A stretch of DNA of 64,000 nt, from the NCBI GenBank assembly GCA_016125425.1, contig WGLT01000013.1, positions 62,001-126,000 on the forward strand, given 5' to 3'. Positions within the stretch are counted from its first letter, which is position 1, and each line of letters starts with the position of its first letter. The position numbers and the translations under genes were made by a program. Source of the stretch: Alphaproteobacteria bacterium (GTDB taxonomy: Bacteria; Pseudomonadota; Alphaproteobacteria; Caulobacterales; Parvularculaceae). Positions 46,896-56,588 of this stretch are shown one piece after another. The notes beneath the pieces are model-generated. The model was not told the origin of the DNA. It did not search any database and saw only the letters and a program-made list of their open reading frames with translations.

Positions 46896-47657
46896 TCAAG
46901 GCGTCCAGTAAGGCGCATCGCTCGCGGGGAAGCTCTCTTCGAGCGCTTCATCAACGCGTTCTTCTTCGTGAGCGCGCCCGGAGTTGCGGCCGGCCGGATA
47001 GCGCAGCTTGCCGAGCCAGGCGGCGGCTTTCGACGGATCGAGCCCGGATTCGCGCAGCCGGCCCTTCAGCTTTTCGAACTGCATGACATTTTCGATCCGG
47101 GCGCTGAGAAATTTCTTTGTCGCCTCTTCGCCCGGCTCGTCGTCGGCGAACCAGCGCGCCATGGTCGAGCCCAGAACGCCGACGAGGATCGCTCGCTTCG
47201 TATAAAAGTTGAAATCCGTCGATTTGTCGCCGAGGCCGCGCCAGATCGTGTCGGCGCTTTTCCAGGCGAGTTCTGCGCCGAGGGCGGCGTGATGGGGAAG
47301 CGCCAACGTCGCCGCCGCGCGGCGCGCCGCCTCCTTATGCGGGCGAAGCGCGTCGAGCCGCAAAAGCACGGCGCCCGCGACCTTGTCTCGCACCCGCTTG
47401 GCGGCGAATGAGGGCGCGGCCATGCCCGCAGCGACCGCCCGGTCGACCTTCGCGGACCAGAATCGCAGGAGATCGCCGATCCCGCCGGGAAAGGCGGCCG
47501 CAATCTCGGCCCGCGACACGCCGGCCGCGCGCGCGGCTTTCTCCGTCATCGCCGGCGTCCAGCCCTCAAACGGGGCCTGCTCCAGCGCGGCCGCGAGCAG
47601 ATTTTCGCGGACCGGCCCGAAGCCGTCCGCCGGGGCGGTTTCGCCCTGCTGTTTCAT
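46896..47657 (-). CDS. COQ9-family protein
   Basis: 253 residues of the TetR-like COQ9 fold: GWTPAMTEKAARAAGVSRAEIAAAFPGG at the start, then helices to WFADDEPGEE and the amphipathic ENVMQFEKLKGRL. COQ9 relatives bind lipids and support ubiquinone synthesis. The C-terminus carries a separate small motif, RVDEALEESFPASDAPYWTP, often found in short alphaproteobacterial proteins. The ATG at 47657 is chosen because GGAGA is well spaced before it; the ATG at 47669 is poorly spaced. It is divergent from rpsU. Confidence 0.85.
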   Translation of the reverse strand: MKQQGETAPADGFGPVRENLLAAALEQAPFEGWTPAMTEKAARAAGVSRAEIAAAFPGGIGDLLRFWSAKVDRAVAAGMAAPSFAAKRVRDKVAGAVLLRLDALRPHKEAARRAAATLALPHHAALGAELAWKSADTIWRGLGDKSTDFNFYTKRAILVGVLGSTMARWFADDEPGEEATKKFLSARIENVMQFEKLKGRLRESGLDPSKAAAWLGKLRYPAGRNSGRAHEEERVDEALEESFPASDAPYWTP

Positions 47658-47799
47658 TTCGGTCTCCATCTCCGGGAAACTAGTGTCTTATGCGGCCCGC
47701 GCCCATAGGGCGAGTGGACACGGCAGGCCCCTTTTGCTATAGCCCGGCCCGCCGACGCCGCAGAAAACGACGCCGGCGCCGGTATCCCATGTAAAGCGT

Positions 47800-47833
47800 C
47801 GCGCCCCGGGAACGACCCGGCCGTGGCGTTTTT
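47800..47833 (+). terminator. Terminator-like hairpin in the rpsU leader
   Basis: CCGGG (47806-47810) pairs with CCCGG (47816-47820) around AACGA. CGC (47800-47802) pairs with GCG (47826-47828) outside, and five T follow at once (47829-47833). It ends eight bases before the rpsU ribosome binding site, so it is placed to attenuate rpsU. Confidence 0.55.
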
Positions 47834-47854
47834 GTTTCAGAAGGAGGCTGTCCC

Positions 47855-48064
47855 CTGGTCCAGATCTTCGTCCGCGACAACAATGTCGAACAGGCCCTGC
47901 GCGCGCTCAAAAAGAAGATGCAGCGCGAGGGAACGTTTCGGGAAATGAAGCGCAGGAAATTCTACGAAAAGCCGTCGGAGAAGCGCGCCCGCCAAAAGGC
48001 TGAGGCCGTTCGCCGCGCGCGTAAGCTGATCCGCAAACGCCTCCAGCGCGAAGGCGCGCTCTAG
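47855..48064 (+). CDS. rpsU: 30S ribosomal protein S21 (apparent CTG start)
   Basis: 69 residues. [20 protein letters not shown] and the Arg/Lys-rich end [13 protein letters not shown] are clear S21. It joins the 30S platform and aids start-site selection. No ATG, GTG or TTG exists in frame between the upstream region and the conserved first residues. A CTG at 47855 lies seven bases after AAGGAGG and just before the Val where S21 normally begins, so CTG initiation is the simplest reading. A sequencing error turning GTG to GTC at the next codon is the alternative. Confidence 0.92.
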   Translation: MVQIFVRDNNVEQALRALKKKMQREGTFREMKRRKFYEKPSEKRARQKAEAVRRARKLIRKRLQREGAL

Positions 48065-48125
48065 ATCCGCTTTGCGTGGCGGCCCCTGCGGCGCCGCCCC
48101 CTCCAGATCGCCGGAATTTTTTCGC

Positions 48126-48147
48126 GGGGCCCCATCGGGGCCCCTTT
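48126..48147 (+). terminator. Intrinsic terminator downstream of rpsU
   Basis: GGGGCCCC (48126-48133) and GGGGCCCC (48137-48144) make an 8-bp self-complementary hairpin with a 3-nt loop, followed by TTT. It lies 60 bases after the rpsU stop. Confidence 0.65.
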
Positions 48148-48317
48148 GCTTGGCGGCGAGAATCCGGGTGCATTTCGCCCCGCAGGCGCCTTAGAATTAA
48201 CCAAAACTGGGCGATCTATCGCAGCCTGGAGGGCGCGAGGGGAAAGACCGCGCCATGCGTGCAGTCGAGCGCTCCTTTGGGGAAGCCCCCTGCGGGAGCC
48301 CAAATTGGGGTGCTTCC

Positions 48318-49280
48318 ATGCGTATATCTGTTGTCGCCGCGGCCTGTTTTGCGGCCGGCCTGTTTCTGACCGAACCGGCCGTCGCCCAAACGACCTCAGA
48401 GCCGCCGCAGAACACAGCGGACGAGCCGAAGCTCGATCCGATCTTCGGCCGCCGCTACGAAGAACCCCCGCCGCCGCCGGTCACGAATGACGACGAATAC
48501 GACTATGAGAAGAAGGGCTGGTCGCCGCTCAGAGGTTTTATCGGCGTCCTCAACTTCCTGACGCCGGAGCAGACCAATCTCAGCGTCGGCGTCGGACCCG
48601 AATACAAGCCGGACTATTACGGCTCGGACGATTACAAGGTGATCGCCTCGCCGGTCGCCTATATCAAGGTGAAGAACTTCATCTTCTACAATGACAACGG
48701 CGCCGACCTCGCCCTGTTCGGCTTTTCGAATTTCGCCTTCGGCCCGACGATCCGCATTCAGGGACGGCGGAGCGAGTCGGCCAATCCCGCCCTGCACGGG
48801 CTCGGTTCTGTCGGCACGACCTTCGAATTCGGCGGCTTTGCGGCCACGACCTTTCTCAACCGCTACAGCGTGCGCTTCAAGGTGCGTCACGGCCTGAAGA
48901 CCGGCCATCGCGGCACCATCGTCGATGCTCAGGGCACGGCGCTTTTATTCCGCTGGGGGCGCGTGTCGACGTCCATTTCGGCGCAGACCTCTTGGATCGG
49001 CAATCGCTACGCCGACGCCTATTTTTCAGTGACGCCCGAGCAGTCGTTGAATTCCGGCCTGTCCGTCTATGACGCGCATGCGGGATTTCGCGATGTCGGC
49101 GGCAGCATCAACGGCTACATCAATATCGGACGGCATTGGTCATTCAATCCTTATGTGAGCTACGAATATATCGCGCATGATATCGCCGAGACGCCGATCA
49201 TCCGGCTCTATGGCGACCGCAACCAGATCCGCGCGGGCTTCTACTTGATGCGACAGTTCAACTTCCACAAGCGCGGCTAG
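48318..49280 (+). CDS. MipA/OmpV-family outer-membrane protein
   Basis: 320 residues with a Sec signal peptide ending near AVAQ, then a Pro/Glu-rich lead and a beta-barrel in the MipA/OmpV pattern (VGVGPEYKPDYYGSDDYKV; GDRNQIRAGFYLMRQF at the C-terminus, ending in an aromatic-containing strand). Such proteins are outer-membrane barrels; some scaffold murein enzymes. The ATG at 48318 starts the signal peptide; an ATG at 48255 would add 21 residues that do not look like a signal. Confidence 0.85.
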   Translation: MRISVVAAACFAAGLFLTEPAVAQTTSEPPQNTADEPKLDPIFGRRYEEPPPPPVTNDDEYDYEKKGWSPLRGFIGVLNFLTPEQTNLSVGVGPEYKPDYYGSDDYKVIASPVAYIKVKNFIFYNDNGADLALFGFSNFAFGPTIRIQGRRSESANPALHGLGSVGTTFEFGGFAATTFLNRYSVRFKVRHGLKTGHRGTIVDAQGTALLFRWGRVSTSISAQTSWIGNRYADAYFSVTPEQSLNSGLSVYDAHAGFRDVGGSINGYINIGRHWSFNPYVSYEYIAHDIAETPIIRLYGDRNQIRAGFYLMRQFNFHKRG

Positions 49281-49297
49281 CGGGCGCCGCAGCCCAA

Positions 49298-49321
49298 GCG
49301 CGCCGCGTTTACACGGCGCGC
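49298..49321 (+). terminator. Hairpin downstream of the OmpV-like gene
   Basis: GCGCGCCG (49298-49305) pairs perfectly with CGGCGCGC (49314-49321) around an 8-nt loop, 17 bases after the stop codon. The following CGTCTCATTT is only weakly T-rich. Confidence 0.4.
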
Positions 49322-49364
49322 CGTCTCATTTAGCTTCCGCGTCGCAACGGAAGCGAGCGAACGC

Positions 49365-51311
49365 ATGGATCCGGGCAAAACGCCGGCGCAGCCGACCGGC
49401 GGCCAATACGCCCGGCGCGAGGACATTCAGGGCCTGCGCGCGATCGCCGTGCTCGCGGTCCTTTTCTTCCATGCGAATGAGGACCTTCTTCCGGGCGGCT
49501 TTGTCGGCGTTGACATTTTCTTCGTTCTGTCGGGTTTTCTCATCACCGGCGTTCTGTTGCGTCCGATGGAGGGCGGCGCGTTCTCGATTCTCGATTTCTA
49601 CCGGCGGCGCATCAGACGGCTCTTTCCTGCGCTCTTCGCCATGCTCTTCGCCGCGCTTGTCGCCGGCCTCGTCTATTTTCCGCCGGTCCTGCTGAAGAGC
49701 TTTCTGGAATCGCAGTTCTTCACGACGCTTTTCGCGTCGAATTTCTATTTTCTGGACAAGACCGGCTATTTCGACCTGCAGGCGGATTTGATGCCGCTCC
49801 TGCACACCTGGTCGCTGGGCGTCGAAGAACAATTCTACATTTTCTACCCGCTGCTGTTGTGGAGCCTTTATCGATGGGCGCGCCCGTTTTTGATTCCGGC
49901 CCTCGCGCTTGGCGCGCTCGTCTCCCTCGGCTACGCGCAGGCGCTCCTTACCTCGCCTCTTCCGGGGCCGGCCGAGCTTGCATTCTATTCGCCGTTCTCG
50001 CGCGCCTTTGAGCTCTTCATCGGCGCGCTTTGCCTGTTCGCAAGCCGGCGTTTTTCGCCCGCGCCGCGCATTGCAAATCCCGCATCCGCCGCCGCGCTTA
50101 TCGCCCTCGCGGCAAGCTTCCTCCTGATCGGCCCCGGCGCGCCCTTCCCCGGCGCGCTGGCCTTAGCGCCGTGCCTGGCGACCGCAACGCTGCTTCTCGC
50201 GCAAAAGAGTTTCGCGGCGCGCATCCTCGCCGCGCGCCCGCTCGTTGCGATCGGCGACATGTCCTACTCGCTTTATCTCTGGCACTGGCCGGCCTTTGTC
50301 TTCGCAAGATTTCTGGCGCCGGACAGTCCCATCGCGCTTGGCGTTGCGGGGGCCTTCGCCTTCGCGGCCGCCGCCCTGTCCTGGCGCTATGTCGAAAAGC
50401 CGTTTCTTGACGGCCGGGCCCGCCCGCCGATTTTGCTGTTGGGCGCCAGCGCCATCGCCGCCTCAATTTTGATCAGCTTGCCGATCTATCTCGCGCACGG
50501 TCTTCCGTCGCGCTTTCCCCCGCGCGCGCAAGCCTTCATCGCGGCCGCCAATGATTACAACCACGATCGCAAACGATGCCACATGCGCTCGGACCGGCCG
50601 ATTCCCTACGCCGACACCTGCGTTTACGGCGACAATGACGCAAAGCCGAGCGTCGCCGTTTGGGGCGACAGTCACGGGGCAGAGCTTGCGCCGATCCTCG
50701 GCGCAAAAATTTCGACGATGGGTCTGAGCCTCAGATCGATCACAATGTCAGGCTGCCGGCCCGAGACACTGAGCGCCAATCCCGTCTGCGCGCGTCACAA
50801 CGCGCGCGTGCTGAGCGCGATAAAAGCCGATCCCGCGATGCGGACGGTCGTCTTGACGGCGAATCTTTACGGCGACGACGACTTCGCCCGTCGCTCCGTC
50901 AAAGGAATTGAGGAGACAGCGCTTGAACTCGAAAAGGCCGGCAAGCATGTGATCATCGTCCAGCCGATCCCGACATTCGATTTCGATCCGCCGTCCATGC
51001 TGGCGCTCGCCGCGCGCGCGGGCCGCAATCCGGCGGAAGTCGGCATGACGCGCGCGCGTTTCGAAGAGCGCAGCGGGCGCATCGACGCCGAATTGTCCGA
51101 ATTCCGGCGCCTCCATCATATCGCGGGCGTCAAACCCTCCGACATCTATTGCGACGCGCAGCGCTGCCGCGCCTATCGAAAGGGCGTCGGCGCGCTCTAT
51201 TTCAATCACAGCCATCTGAGCATGACCGGCGTCGCTCTTCTCGCCGATGCGATCGTTCCGCTGATCGCCGTCAAAACCGAGGCCGAGGCGTTGCCGCGCT
51301 CGGCGGGCTGA
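49365..51311 (+). CDS. Acyltransferase 3 / SGNH-domain O-acetyltransferase (OafA-like)
   Basis: 648 residues. The first 370 form an acyltransferase-3 membrane domain with about ten helices: DIQGLRAIAVLAVLFFHA, GFVGVDIFFVLSGFLITG and the RRIRRLFPAL box. The last 200 residues form a periplasmic SGNH domain with VWGDSHGAEL (about residue 434). Its late motif reads NHSHLS, with Asn where SGNH enzymes usually have Asp. It probably acetylates a surface polysaccharide or peptidoglycan. Confidence 0.88.
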   Translation: MDPGKTPAQPTGGQYARREDIQGLRAIAVLAVLFFHANEDLLPGGFVGVDIFFVLSGFLITGVLLRPMEGGAFSILDFYRRRIRRLFPALFAMLFAALVAGLVYFPPVLLKSFLESQFFTTLFASNFYFLDKTGYFDLQADLMPLLHTWSLGVEEQFYIFYPLLLWSLYRWARPFLIPALALGALVSLGYAQALLTSPLPGPAELAFYSPFSRAFELFIGALCLFASRRFSPAPRIANPASAAALIALAASFLLIGPGAPFPGALALAPCLATATLLLAQKSFAARILAARPLVAIGDMSYSLYLWHWPAFVFARFLAPDSPIALGVAGAFAFAAAALSWRYVEKPFLDGRARPPILLLGASAIAASILISLPIYLAHGLPSRFPPRAQAFIAAANDYNHDRKRCHMRSDRPIPYADTCVYGDNDAKPSVAVWGDSHGAELAPILGAKISTMGLSLRSITMSGCRPETLSANPVCARHNARVLSAIKADPAMRTVVLTANLYGDDDFARRSVKGIEETALELEKAGKHVIIVQPIPTFDFDPPSMLALAARAGRNPAEVGMTRARFEERSGRIDAELSEFRRLHHIAGVKPSDIYCDAQRCRAYRKGVGALYFNHSHLSMTGVALLADAIVPLIAVKTEAEALPRSAG

Positions 51312-51373
51312 GACCTCACGCCGACGCCAACGACTCATCCGCCTGGGCGTCAAGCTTCTCCGAACGCACCATG

Positions 51374-52777
51374 CTAATGCAGCGCCTTGACGATTTCCTC
51401 GCACATCTTCTTGGCGTCGCCGAACAACATCATGGTGTTGTCGCGGAAGAAGAGCTCGTTCTGGACGCCGGCGTAACCGGTCGCCATGGAGCGCTTGACG
51501 AACAGCACCGTCCCCGCATTTTCGACGTCGAGCACCGGCATGCCGTAGATCGGCGACGACTTGTCGGTTTTCGCAGCCGGGTTCGTCACGTCATTCGCGC
51601 CGATGACGAAGGCGACGTCGGCAGTGCGGAATTCCGAATTGATGTCTTCCAGCTCGAAGACTTCGTCGTAAGGCACCTGCGCTTCGGCGAGAAGGACGTT
51701 CATATGACCGGGCATGCGTCCCGCGACCGGGTGGATCGCGTATTTCACTTCGACGCCGTTTGCTTTCAGCGTGTCGGCCATCTCCTTCAGCGCATGCTGG
51801 GCCTGCGACACCGCCATGCCGTAGCCCGGCACGATGATCACCTTGTTGGCGTTCTTCATGATGAAGGCGGCGTCATCGGCCGAGCCCTGCTTGACCGGGC
51901 GCTCTTCGGCCCCCGCGCCCGCCGCGATCGCGTCCTCGCCGCCAAAACCGCCGAGGATCACTGAGACGAAGGAGCGGTTCATCCCCTTGCACATGATATA
52001 GGACAGGATCGCGCCCGATGATCCGACGAGCGCGCCGGTCACGATCAGCGCCATGTTCTCGAGCGTGAAGCCGATGCCGGCCGCCGCCCATCCCGAATAG
52101 GAGTTCAGCATCGAGATAACGACCGGCATGTCGGCGCCGCCAATCGGAATGATCAGAAGAAATCCGAGGACAAAGGCCGCGAATGTCAGCCAGAAGAACG
52201 TCACGGGCGACTGCGCGCCGAAAAGCAGCATGCCGATGAAAAGCACGATCATGAAGCCGAGCGCGAGATTCACGACATGGCGCGCCGGCAGGATAATCGG
52301 CTTGCCCGACATGTTTCCGTTGAGTTTCAGGAAGGCGATGATCGAGCCCGAGAAGGTCACCGCGCCGATGGCGACGCCGAGCGACATCTCGATGATCGAA
52401 CGCAGATGAATCTTGCCCGGCTCTCCCACGCCGAAAGCGTGCGGGGCCAAAAACGCCGCCCAGGCGATCAGCACCGCCGCGAGGCCGACCAGCGAATGGA
52501 ACGCCGCGACGAGCTGCGGCATCGCCGTCATCGGCACGCGCCGCGCGATATAGGCGCCCGGAACCGCGCCCATCGCAACCGCGAGCAGGATCAGCGCCCA
52601 GGTGCCGAACCCGTGATTTTCAAGAACGAAGAGCGTCGTGAAGACGGCGATCCCCATCCCGATCATGCCGAAGCGATTGCCGGCGCGCGCGGTCTCGGGA
52701 GAAGACAGCCCCCTCAACGCAAGGATGAAGAGGATGCCGGAAGCGATATAGGCGAGCGCCGAAAGGTTGTCCGCCAT
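51374..52777 (-). CDS. pntB: NAD(P) transhydrogenase subunit beta
   Basis: 467 residues: an N-terminal membrane part of about nine helices and a C-terminal NADP-binding domain with VPGYGMAVSQAQHAL and GANDVTNPAA. It couples proton entry to hydride transfer from NADH to NADP+. The ATG at 52777 follows the pntAB stop after a few bases. Confidence 0.96.
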   Translation of the reverse strand: MADNLSALAYIASGILFILALRGLSSPETARAGNRFGMIGMGIAVFTTLFVLENHGFGTWALILLAVAMGAVPGAYIARRVPMTAMPQLVAAFHSLVGLAAVLIAWAAFLAPHAFGVGEPGKIHLRSIIEMSLGVAIGAVTFSGSIIAFLKLNGNMSGKPIILPARHVVNLALGFMIVLFIGMLLFGAQSPVTFFWLTFAAFVLGFLLIIPIGGADMPVVISMLNSYSGWAAAGIGFTLENMALIVTGALVGSSGAILSYIMCKGMNRSFVSVILGGFGGEDAIAAGAGAEERPVKQGSADDAAFIMKNANKVIIVPGYGMAVSQAQHALKEMADTLKANGVEVKYAIHPVAGRMPGHMNVLLAEAQVPYDEVFELEDINSEFRTADVAFVIGANDVTNPAAKTDKSSPIYGMPVLDVENAGTVLFVKRSMATGYAGVQNELFFRDNTMMLFGDAKKMCEEIVKALH

Positions 52778-52785
52778 GATCGCCC

Positions 52786-53268
52786 CTATCGTTCTTTCTT
52801 CTTGTACATCGCCAGCATGCGCTGCGTGACGAGAAAGCCGCCGAATATGTTGACGCTCGCGAGCGCCACGGCGAAGAAGCCGAACAATTTCGACCATCCG
52901 CCGCCCGTCGCGCCTTCAAGGCTCGCGCCCACCGCGAGAAGCGCGCCGACAATGACCACGGACGAAATCGCGTTGGTGACCGACATCAAGGGCGTGTGCA
53001 GCGCCGGCGTCACCGACCAGACGACGTAATAGCCGACGAAGATCGCCAGCACGAAAATCGCAAAGAGATAGACGAAGTCGGACGGCCCGTGCAGCGAGGC
53101 GGACAGCGCCGCGAGCGCGTCGGCGTATTCGCGCGCCTGATGCGCGGCCGCCTGCGCGGCGTCGGCGTTGCCGGATGCGCTGGCGGCGGCCGCTTCGGCC
53201 GCTTTGGCGGCCTTGTCGGCGGCTTCCGCGGCTTTTTCCGCAGCATCCCTGGTCTGGTCGGAAAACAT
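52786..53268 (-). CDS. pntAB: NAD(P) transhydrogenase subunit alpha, membrane part
   Basis: 160 residues. An Ala/Glu/Lys-rich helical lead of about 65 residues precedes the four-helix membrane domain ([23 protein letters not shown]). This is the split alpha subunit 2 usual in alphaproteobacteria; the long Ala-rich lead is somewhat extended. The ATG at 53268 is chosen; an earlier start would overlap pntAA. Confidence 0.93.
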   Translation of the reverse strand: MFSDQTRDAAEKAAEAADKAAKAAEAAAASASGNADAAQAAAHQAREYADALAALSASLHGPSDFVYLFAIFVLAIFVGYYVVWSVTPALHTPLMSVTNAISSVVIVGALLAVGASLEGATGGGWSKLFGFFAVALASVNIFGGFLVTQRMLAMYKKKER

Positions 53269-53287
53269 GGGGGGCGCTCTCCTTGTG

Positions 53288-54496
53288 TCAGCCTTCTTCG
53301 CCGCCGCCGCTCGTCTCGCCATTCGTCGGCTCGGATGCGGGCTCGGCGGCAGGTTCAGGCGCGGGCGCCTCGACGAATGCCGGATGCACGACCTTGCCGT
53401 CATGCGTCAGCGCGACGCCCTTGATGATTTCGTCATTCCAGTCGATCGCAAGCGTCTTGCCTTCCTTGTCCCAGAAGGCGGAAAGGAAGTTCAGCAGATT
53501 GCGCGCATAGAGGGTCGAGGCGTCCGCGGCGAGCCGTCCGGGCACATTCGCGAAGCCGAGTATGATCACGCCGTCGACTTCCACCGCCTCGCCGAGCCGG
53601 CTCATGGCGACATTGCCGCCCTGCTCCACGGCGAGATCGACGATGATCGAACCCGGCGCCATCGAGCGCACCATCTCTTCCGTGACGAGTTTGGGCGCAG
53701 GCCGGCCCGGAATGAGCGCGGTCGTGATAACGATGTTCTGCTTCTTGATGTGCTCGGCGACGAATTCGCGCTGGCGGCGCTGGAAGTCTTCCGACATCTC
53801 CTTGGCGTAGCCGCCCGCGGTTTCGGCGTTTTTCATCGCCTCTTCATCGACGGTGACGAAGGTCGCGCCGAGACTTTGCACCTGCTCCTTGGCCGCCAGA
53901 CGCACATCTGTCGCCGATACGACCGCGCCGAGCCGCTTCGCCGTCGCGATCGCCTGAAGTCCCGCGACGCCCGCGCCCATGATGAAAACTTTCGCCGGCG
54001 CGATCGTGCCGGCCGCCGTCATCATCATCGGGAAGGCGCGGCCGTAACAGGCGGCGGCGTCGATCACCGCCTTGTAGCCCGCAAGGTTTGACTGCGATGA
54101 CAGCACGTCCATCGACTGCGCGCGCGTGATGCGCGGCATCAGATCCATCGCCAGCGCGTCGATCTTCGCGCCGGCGTAAGATTTGAGGAGGTCCGGTTCG
54201 GCGTAAGGCTGCAGGATCGCGGCGAGCGTCGCGCCGGGCTGCATCACCGCGAGCTCCTCTCTCGTCGGACGCATAACCTTGAGAATGAGATCGGCCGCAT
54301 TGGCGGCGTCGGCCGCGCTTCTTGCGATCTCGGCGCCAGCCGCGCGAAAGGCGTCATCGGAAAAACGCGCGCCCTCGCCCGCGCCCGTCTCGACGGCGAC
54401 GCTCGCGCCCATCGCGACGAATTTCTTCACCGTGTCGGGCGACGCGGCGACGCGGGTCTCGCCCGGACGCGTCTCTTTCAGAACGGCGATCTTCAT
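53288..54496 (-). CDS. pntAA: NAD(P) transhydrogenase subunit alpha, NAD-binding part
   Basis: 402 residues. It opens with [20 protein letters not shown] and has the alanine-dehydrogenase-like NAD domain ([23 protein letters not shown]) and the [24 protein letters not shown] block. It ends in an acidic Pro/Ala/Glu tail. It is the NAD(H)-binding component and the first pnt gene of the operon. Confidence 0.96.
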   Translation of the reverse strand: MKIAVLKETRPGETRVAASPDTVKKFVAMGASVAVETGAGEGARFSDDAFRAAGAEIARSAADAANAADLILKVMRPTREELAVMQPGATLAAILQPYAEPDLLKSYAGAKIDALAMDLMPRITRAQSMDVLSSQSNLAGYKAVIDAAACYGRAFPMMMTAAGTIAPAKVFIMGAGVAGLQAIATAKRLGAVVSATDVRLAAKEQVQSLGATFVTVDEEAMKNAETAGGYAKEMSEDFQRRQREFVAEHIKKQNIVITTALIPGRPAPKLVTEEMVRSMAPGSIIVDLAVEQGGNVAMSRLGEAVEVDGVIILGFANVPGRLAADASTLYARNLLNFLSAFWDKEGKTLAIDWNDEIIKGVALTHDGKVVHPAFVEAPAPEPAAEPASEPTNGETSGGGEEG

Positions 54497-54607
54497 CGAA
54501 CCTCCCGAATTCGGCGCCGGAGCGCGCCAACGCGGAGAAACCGCACGCGGGCGAAGAAGACTGATCTTTACGGCGATTCCCGTCGAGCCGGTCCGCCGTC
54601 CGCCCGG

Positions 54608-54832
54608 TCAGTGGGAAAAGAATGCGCGGACAACGTAGTGGACGAGGATATAGGTCAAAACGCCTGCGACCAGCGACAGAAACATGCCATGATCCAGCAG
54701 GAGATTGGTGACGAACATCGTGATCCCGAGACAGGCGGGCACGCCGACCTCGCCGGACACCTTCATAATCGTACGATAGGTCTTCAGGTGCTCTTCGGCG
54801 TCGTGCGCGCGCTGCATTACGTCGTCAGCCAT
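54608..54832 (-). CDS. aa3-type cytochrome c oxidase subunit IV
   Basis: 74 residues with a helical soluble start (HDAEEHLKTYRTIMKVS) and one long transmembrane region. This matches the small bacterial aa3 subunit IV family, which lies upstream of pntAA in many Hyphomicrobiales. The main oxidase genes are not in the window. Confidence 0.8.
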   Translation of the reverse strand: MADDVMQRAHDAEEHLKTYRTIMKVSGEVGVPACLGITMFVTNLLLDHGMFLSLVAGVLTYILVHYVVRAFFSH

Positions 54833-55077
54833 CTATTCGCCCCTTCTCCATTGGGTAAGCTGCGGTGTTTTCTGGCGGAATTCAGGCCCTTGGGCAAGGG
54901 GGCGGGCCGCCGCGCCTGCGTAACCTCGCGCGGCCGCCGATATGGGGTTTCAAGCGGTTGTGATCGAGGCGCGCCGCGCGCCGGCTTGCCGCAGGCCCTG
55001 AGACGGATAAAGTAGCTGCGGGGGCAGTGCGGCGGCGCCCCGCGCCAATTATCGCCAGTCTGGTCTAAACAAAACCT

Positions 55078-55950
55078 ATGTCAGGCAGCATCGCCGGCGC
55101 GGCCGCGTTGGTTTTCAGCGCCAGTCTCACGGGATTTTTCCAGTCGCCGCCAGCGAAAGCGGCCGAACCCGGGCGCGCGGAATTCGCAGCGGGCGACTTT
55201 GACGCGGCCCGACGCATCGCGCGCGACGCCGGGTCTGGCGAGGCGCTCGCGCTCGCCTGTCAGGCCGGCTTGATCATCGGCGGCTATCTCGAAACCGGCG
55301 AACCGGCGGTTGTCTCCTTACACGACGCCATATCCGACTGCGCCAATTCGATCAAAAGCCGCGCAAACCGTCCTGACGCCTATATCAATTACGCGATCGG
55401 AATCAGTTTCGAAGCCAAACGCCTGCATAGCCGCAGCGACGCCGCCCTCGCGAAAAACCTGATGGAGGCGGCGATCGAGCGGTTTCCGAACTCCGGATTC
55501 GCGCATACGGCGCTCGCCACATGGAATGCGGAAGTCAGCAACCGCAGCTTTTTTGCAAGAGCCTTGCTGGGCGCCAGCGAAGATCGCGCGCAACGGGAAT
55601 TCGCCTTGGCGCTCACGCTCGATGGGGACAATTACGCAATCAACTATCAGTGGTTTAGATATCTGGCGGCGCACGGCAAAAAAAACCATGCAGAGGCCGA
55701 AGCAGCCGCAATGCGCCTGCTCGAAGAATTGCAGCCAAAAGATCAGTTTGAAAAACTTCTTCGCGAGCGCGCCCGAATTATTGCGGATGCGCTCGCCCTG
55801 GACGATACGGGCAAGATTGACGAGGCGCTCAAGGCGACAGAGCCTTTCCGCGACATTGAGAACGTCGCCGCAGACGAAAAATATTCGCCGTCTCTCACAG
55901 TTTTCCCGCCGCCGGAACCAATCGCCGAGCAAGAGACGGCCCATGAGTGA
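55078..55950 (+). CDS. Exported TPR-like protein of unknown function
   Basis: 290 residues with a Sec signal peptide (cleavage near AKAAEP) and a helical, repeat-like body (RAEFAAGDFDAARRIARDAG; NYAIGISFEAKRLHSRSDAA; HTALATWNAEV) in the style of tetratricopeptide repeats. It ends in a Pro-rich tail. Its stop overlaps the start of the YceI gene by 8 bases, so the two are coupled and may act together in the envelope. Confidence 0.7.
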   Translation: MSGSIAGAAALVFSASLTGFFQSPPAKAAEPGRAEFAAGDFDAARRIARDAGSGEALALACQAGLIIGGYLETGEPAVVSLHDAISDCANSIKSRANRPDAYINYAIGISFEAKRLHSRSDAALAKNLMEAAIERFPNSGFAHTALATWNAEVSNRSFFARALLGASEDRAQREFALALTLDGDNYAINYQWFRYLAAHGKKNHAEAEAAAMRLLEELQPKDQFEKLLRERARIIADALALDDTGKIDEALKATEPFRDIENVAADEKYSPSLTVFPPPEPIAEQETAHE

Positions 55951-56581
55951 GGCGCGATCGCAACTGCCGCAGGCGTTATGCGCGGTTTTGCTCTGCTTTG
56001 CCTTGGCCGGCTGCGCATCGGCGGCGTCCGTGCTTTTTCCGGTCACCCACGACGCCTTAAAGGCCAAACCTGGGGATTATGAGATCGACCCGCACCATAC
56101 CCAAGTTGTCTTCGGGGTCGAACACCTCGGATTTTCAACCTATTATGGGCGGTTTGCGAGAATATCGGGCCGCCTCTCGATTGATCCCGCCGCTCCCGCC
56201 GCCAGCGAGGTGGCGGTCAGCATCGCGGCGGACAGCGTTGATACGCCGAGCGACGAGCTCGACAGGCAGCTGCGCGCGCCTGCGTTCTTCGATTCCGATC
56301 GCTATCCCGAGATCATTTTCGTCTCAAAGCATATCAACATCACTGGCGACAACAAGGCGGACATTGAAGGCGTGCTGACGATCAGGGATGTTTCGCGACC
56401 CTTCATCATCCATGCAATGTTTCATGGCGCGGGCACAGACCCTGCGAACGGGCGCCGGACTGTCGGCTTCGATGCGACCGCAACGCTTCGTCGTTCCGAA
56501 TTCGGCTTGAATGAATGGCGTGCTTTTGTCGGCGACGATGTGAAGCTCATCATCGAAGCGGAATTTATCAAGGCGAACTGA
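55943..56581 (+). CDS. YceI-family lipoprotein
   Basis: 212 residues. A lipoprotein signal ends at LAGC (Cys24), unlike the usual soluble periplasmic YceI. The YceI lipocalin-like barrel follows: YEIDPHHTQVVFGVEHLGFS, SDELDRQLRAPAFFDSDRYP and the final RSEFGLNEW. Relatives bind polyisoprenoids such as ubiquinone-type lipids. It is co-translated with the TPR-like protein upstream. Confidence 0.88.
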   Translation: MSEARSQLPQALCAVLLCFALAGCASAASVLFPVTHDALKAKPGDYEIDPHHTQVVFGVEHLGFSTYYGRFARISGRLSIDPAAPAASEVAVSIAADSVDTPSDELDRQLRAPAFFDSDRYPEIIFVSKHINITGDNKADIEGVLTIRDVSRPFIIHAMFHGAGTDPANGRRTVGFDATATLRRSEFGLNEWRAFVGDDVKLIIEAEFIKAN

Positions 56582-56588
56582 TCGCCGC

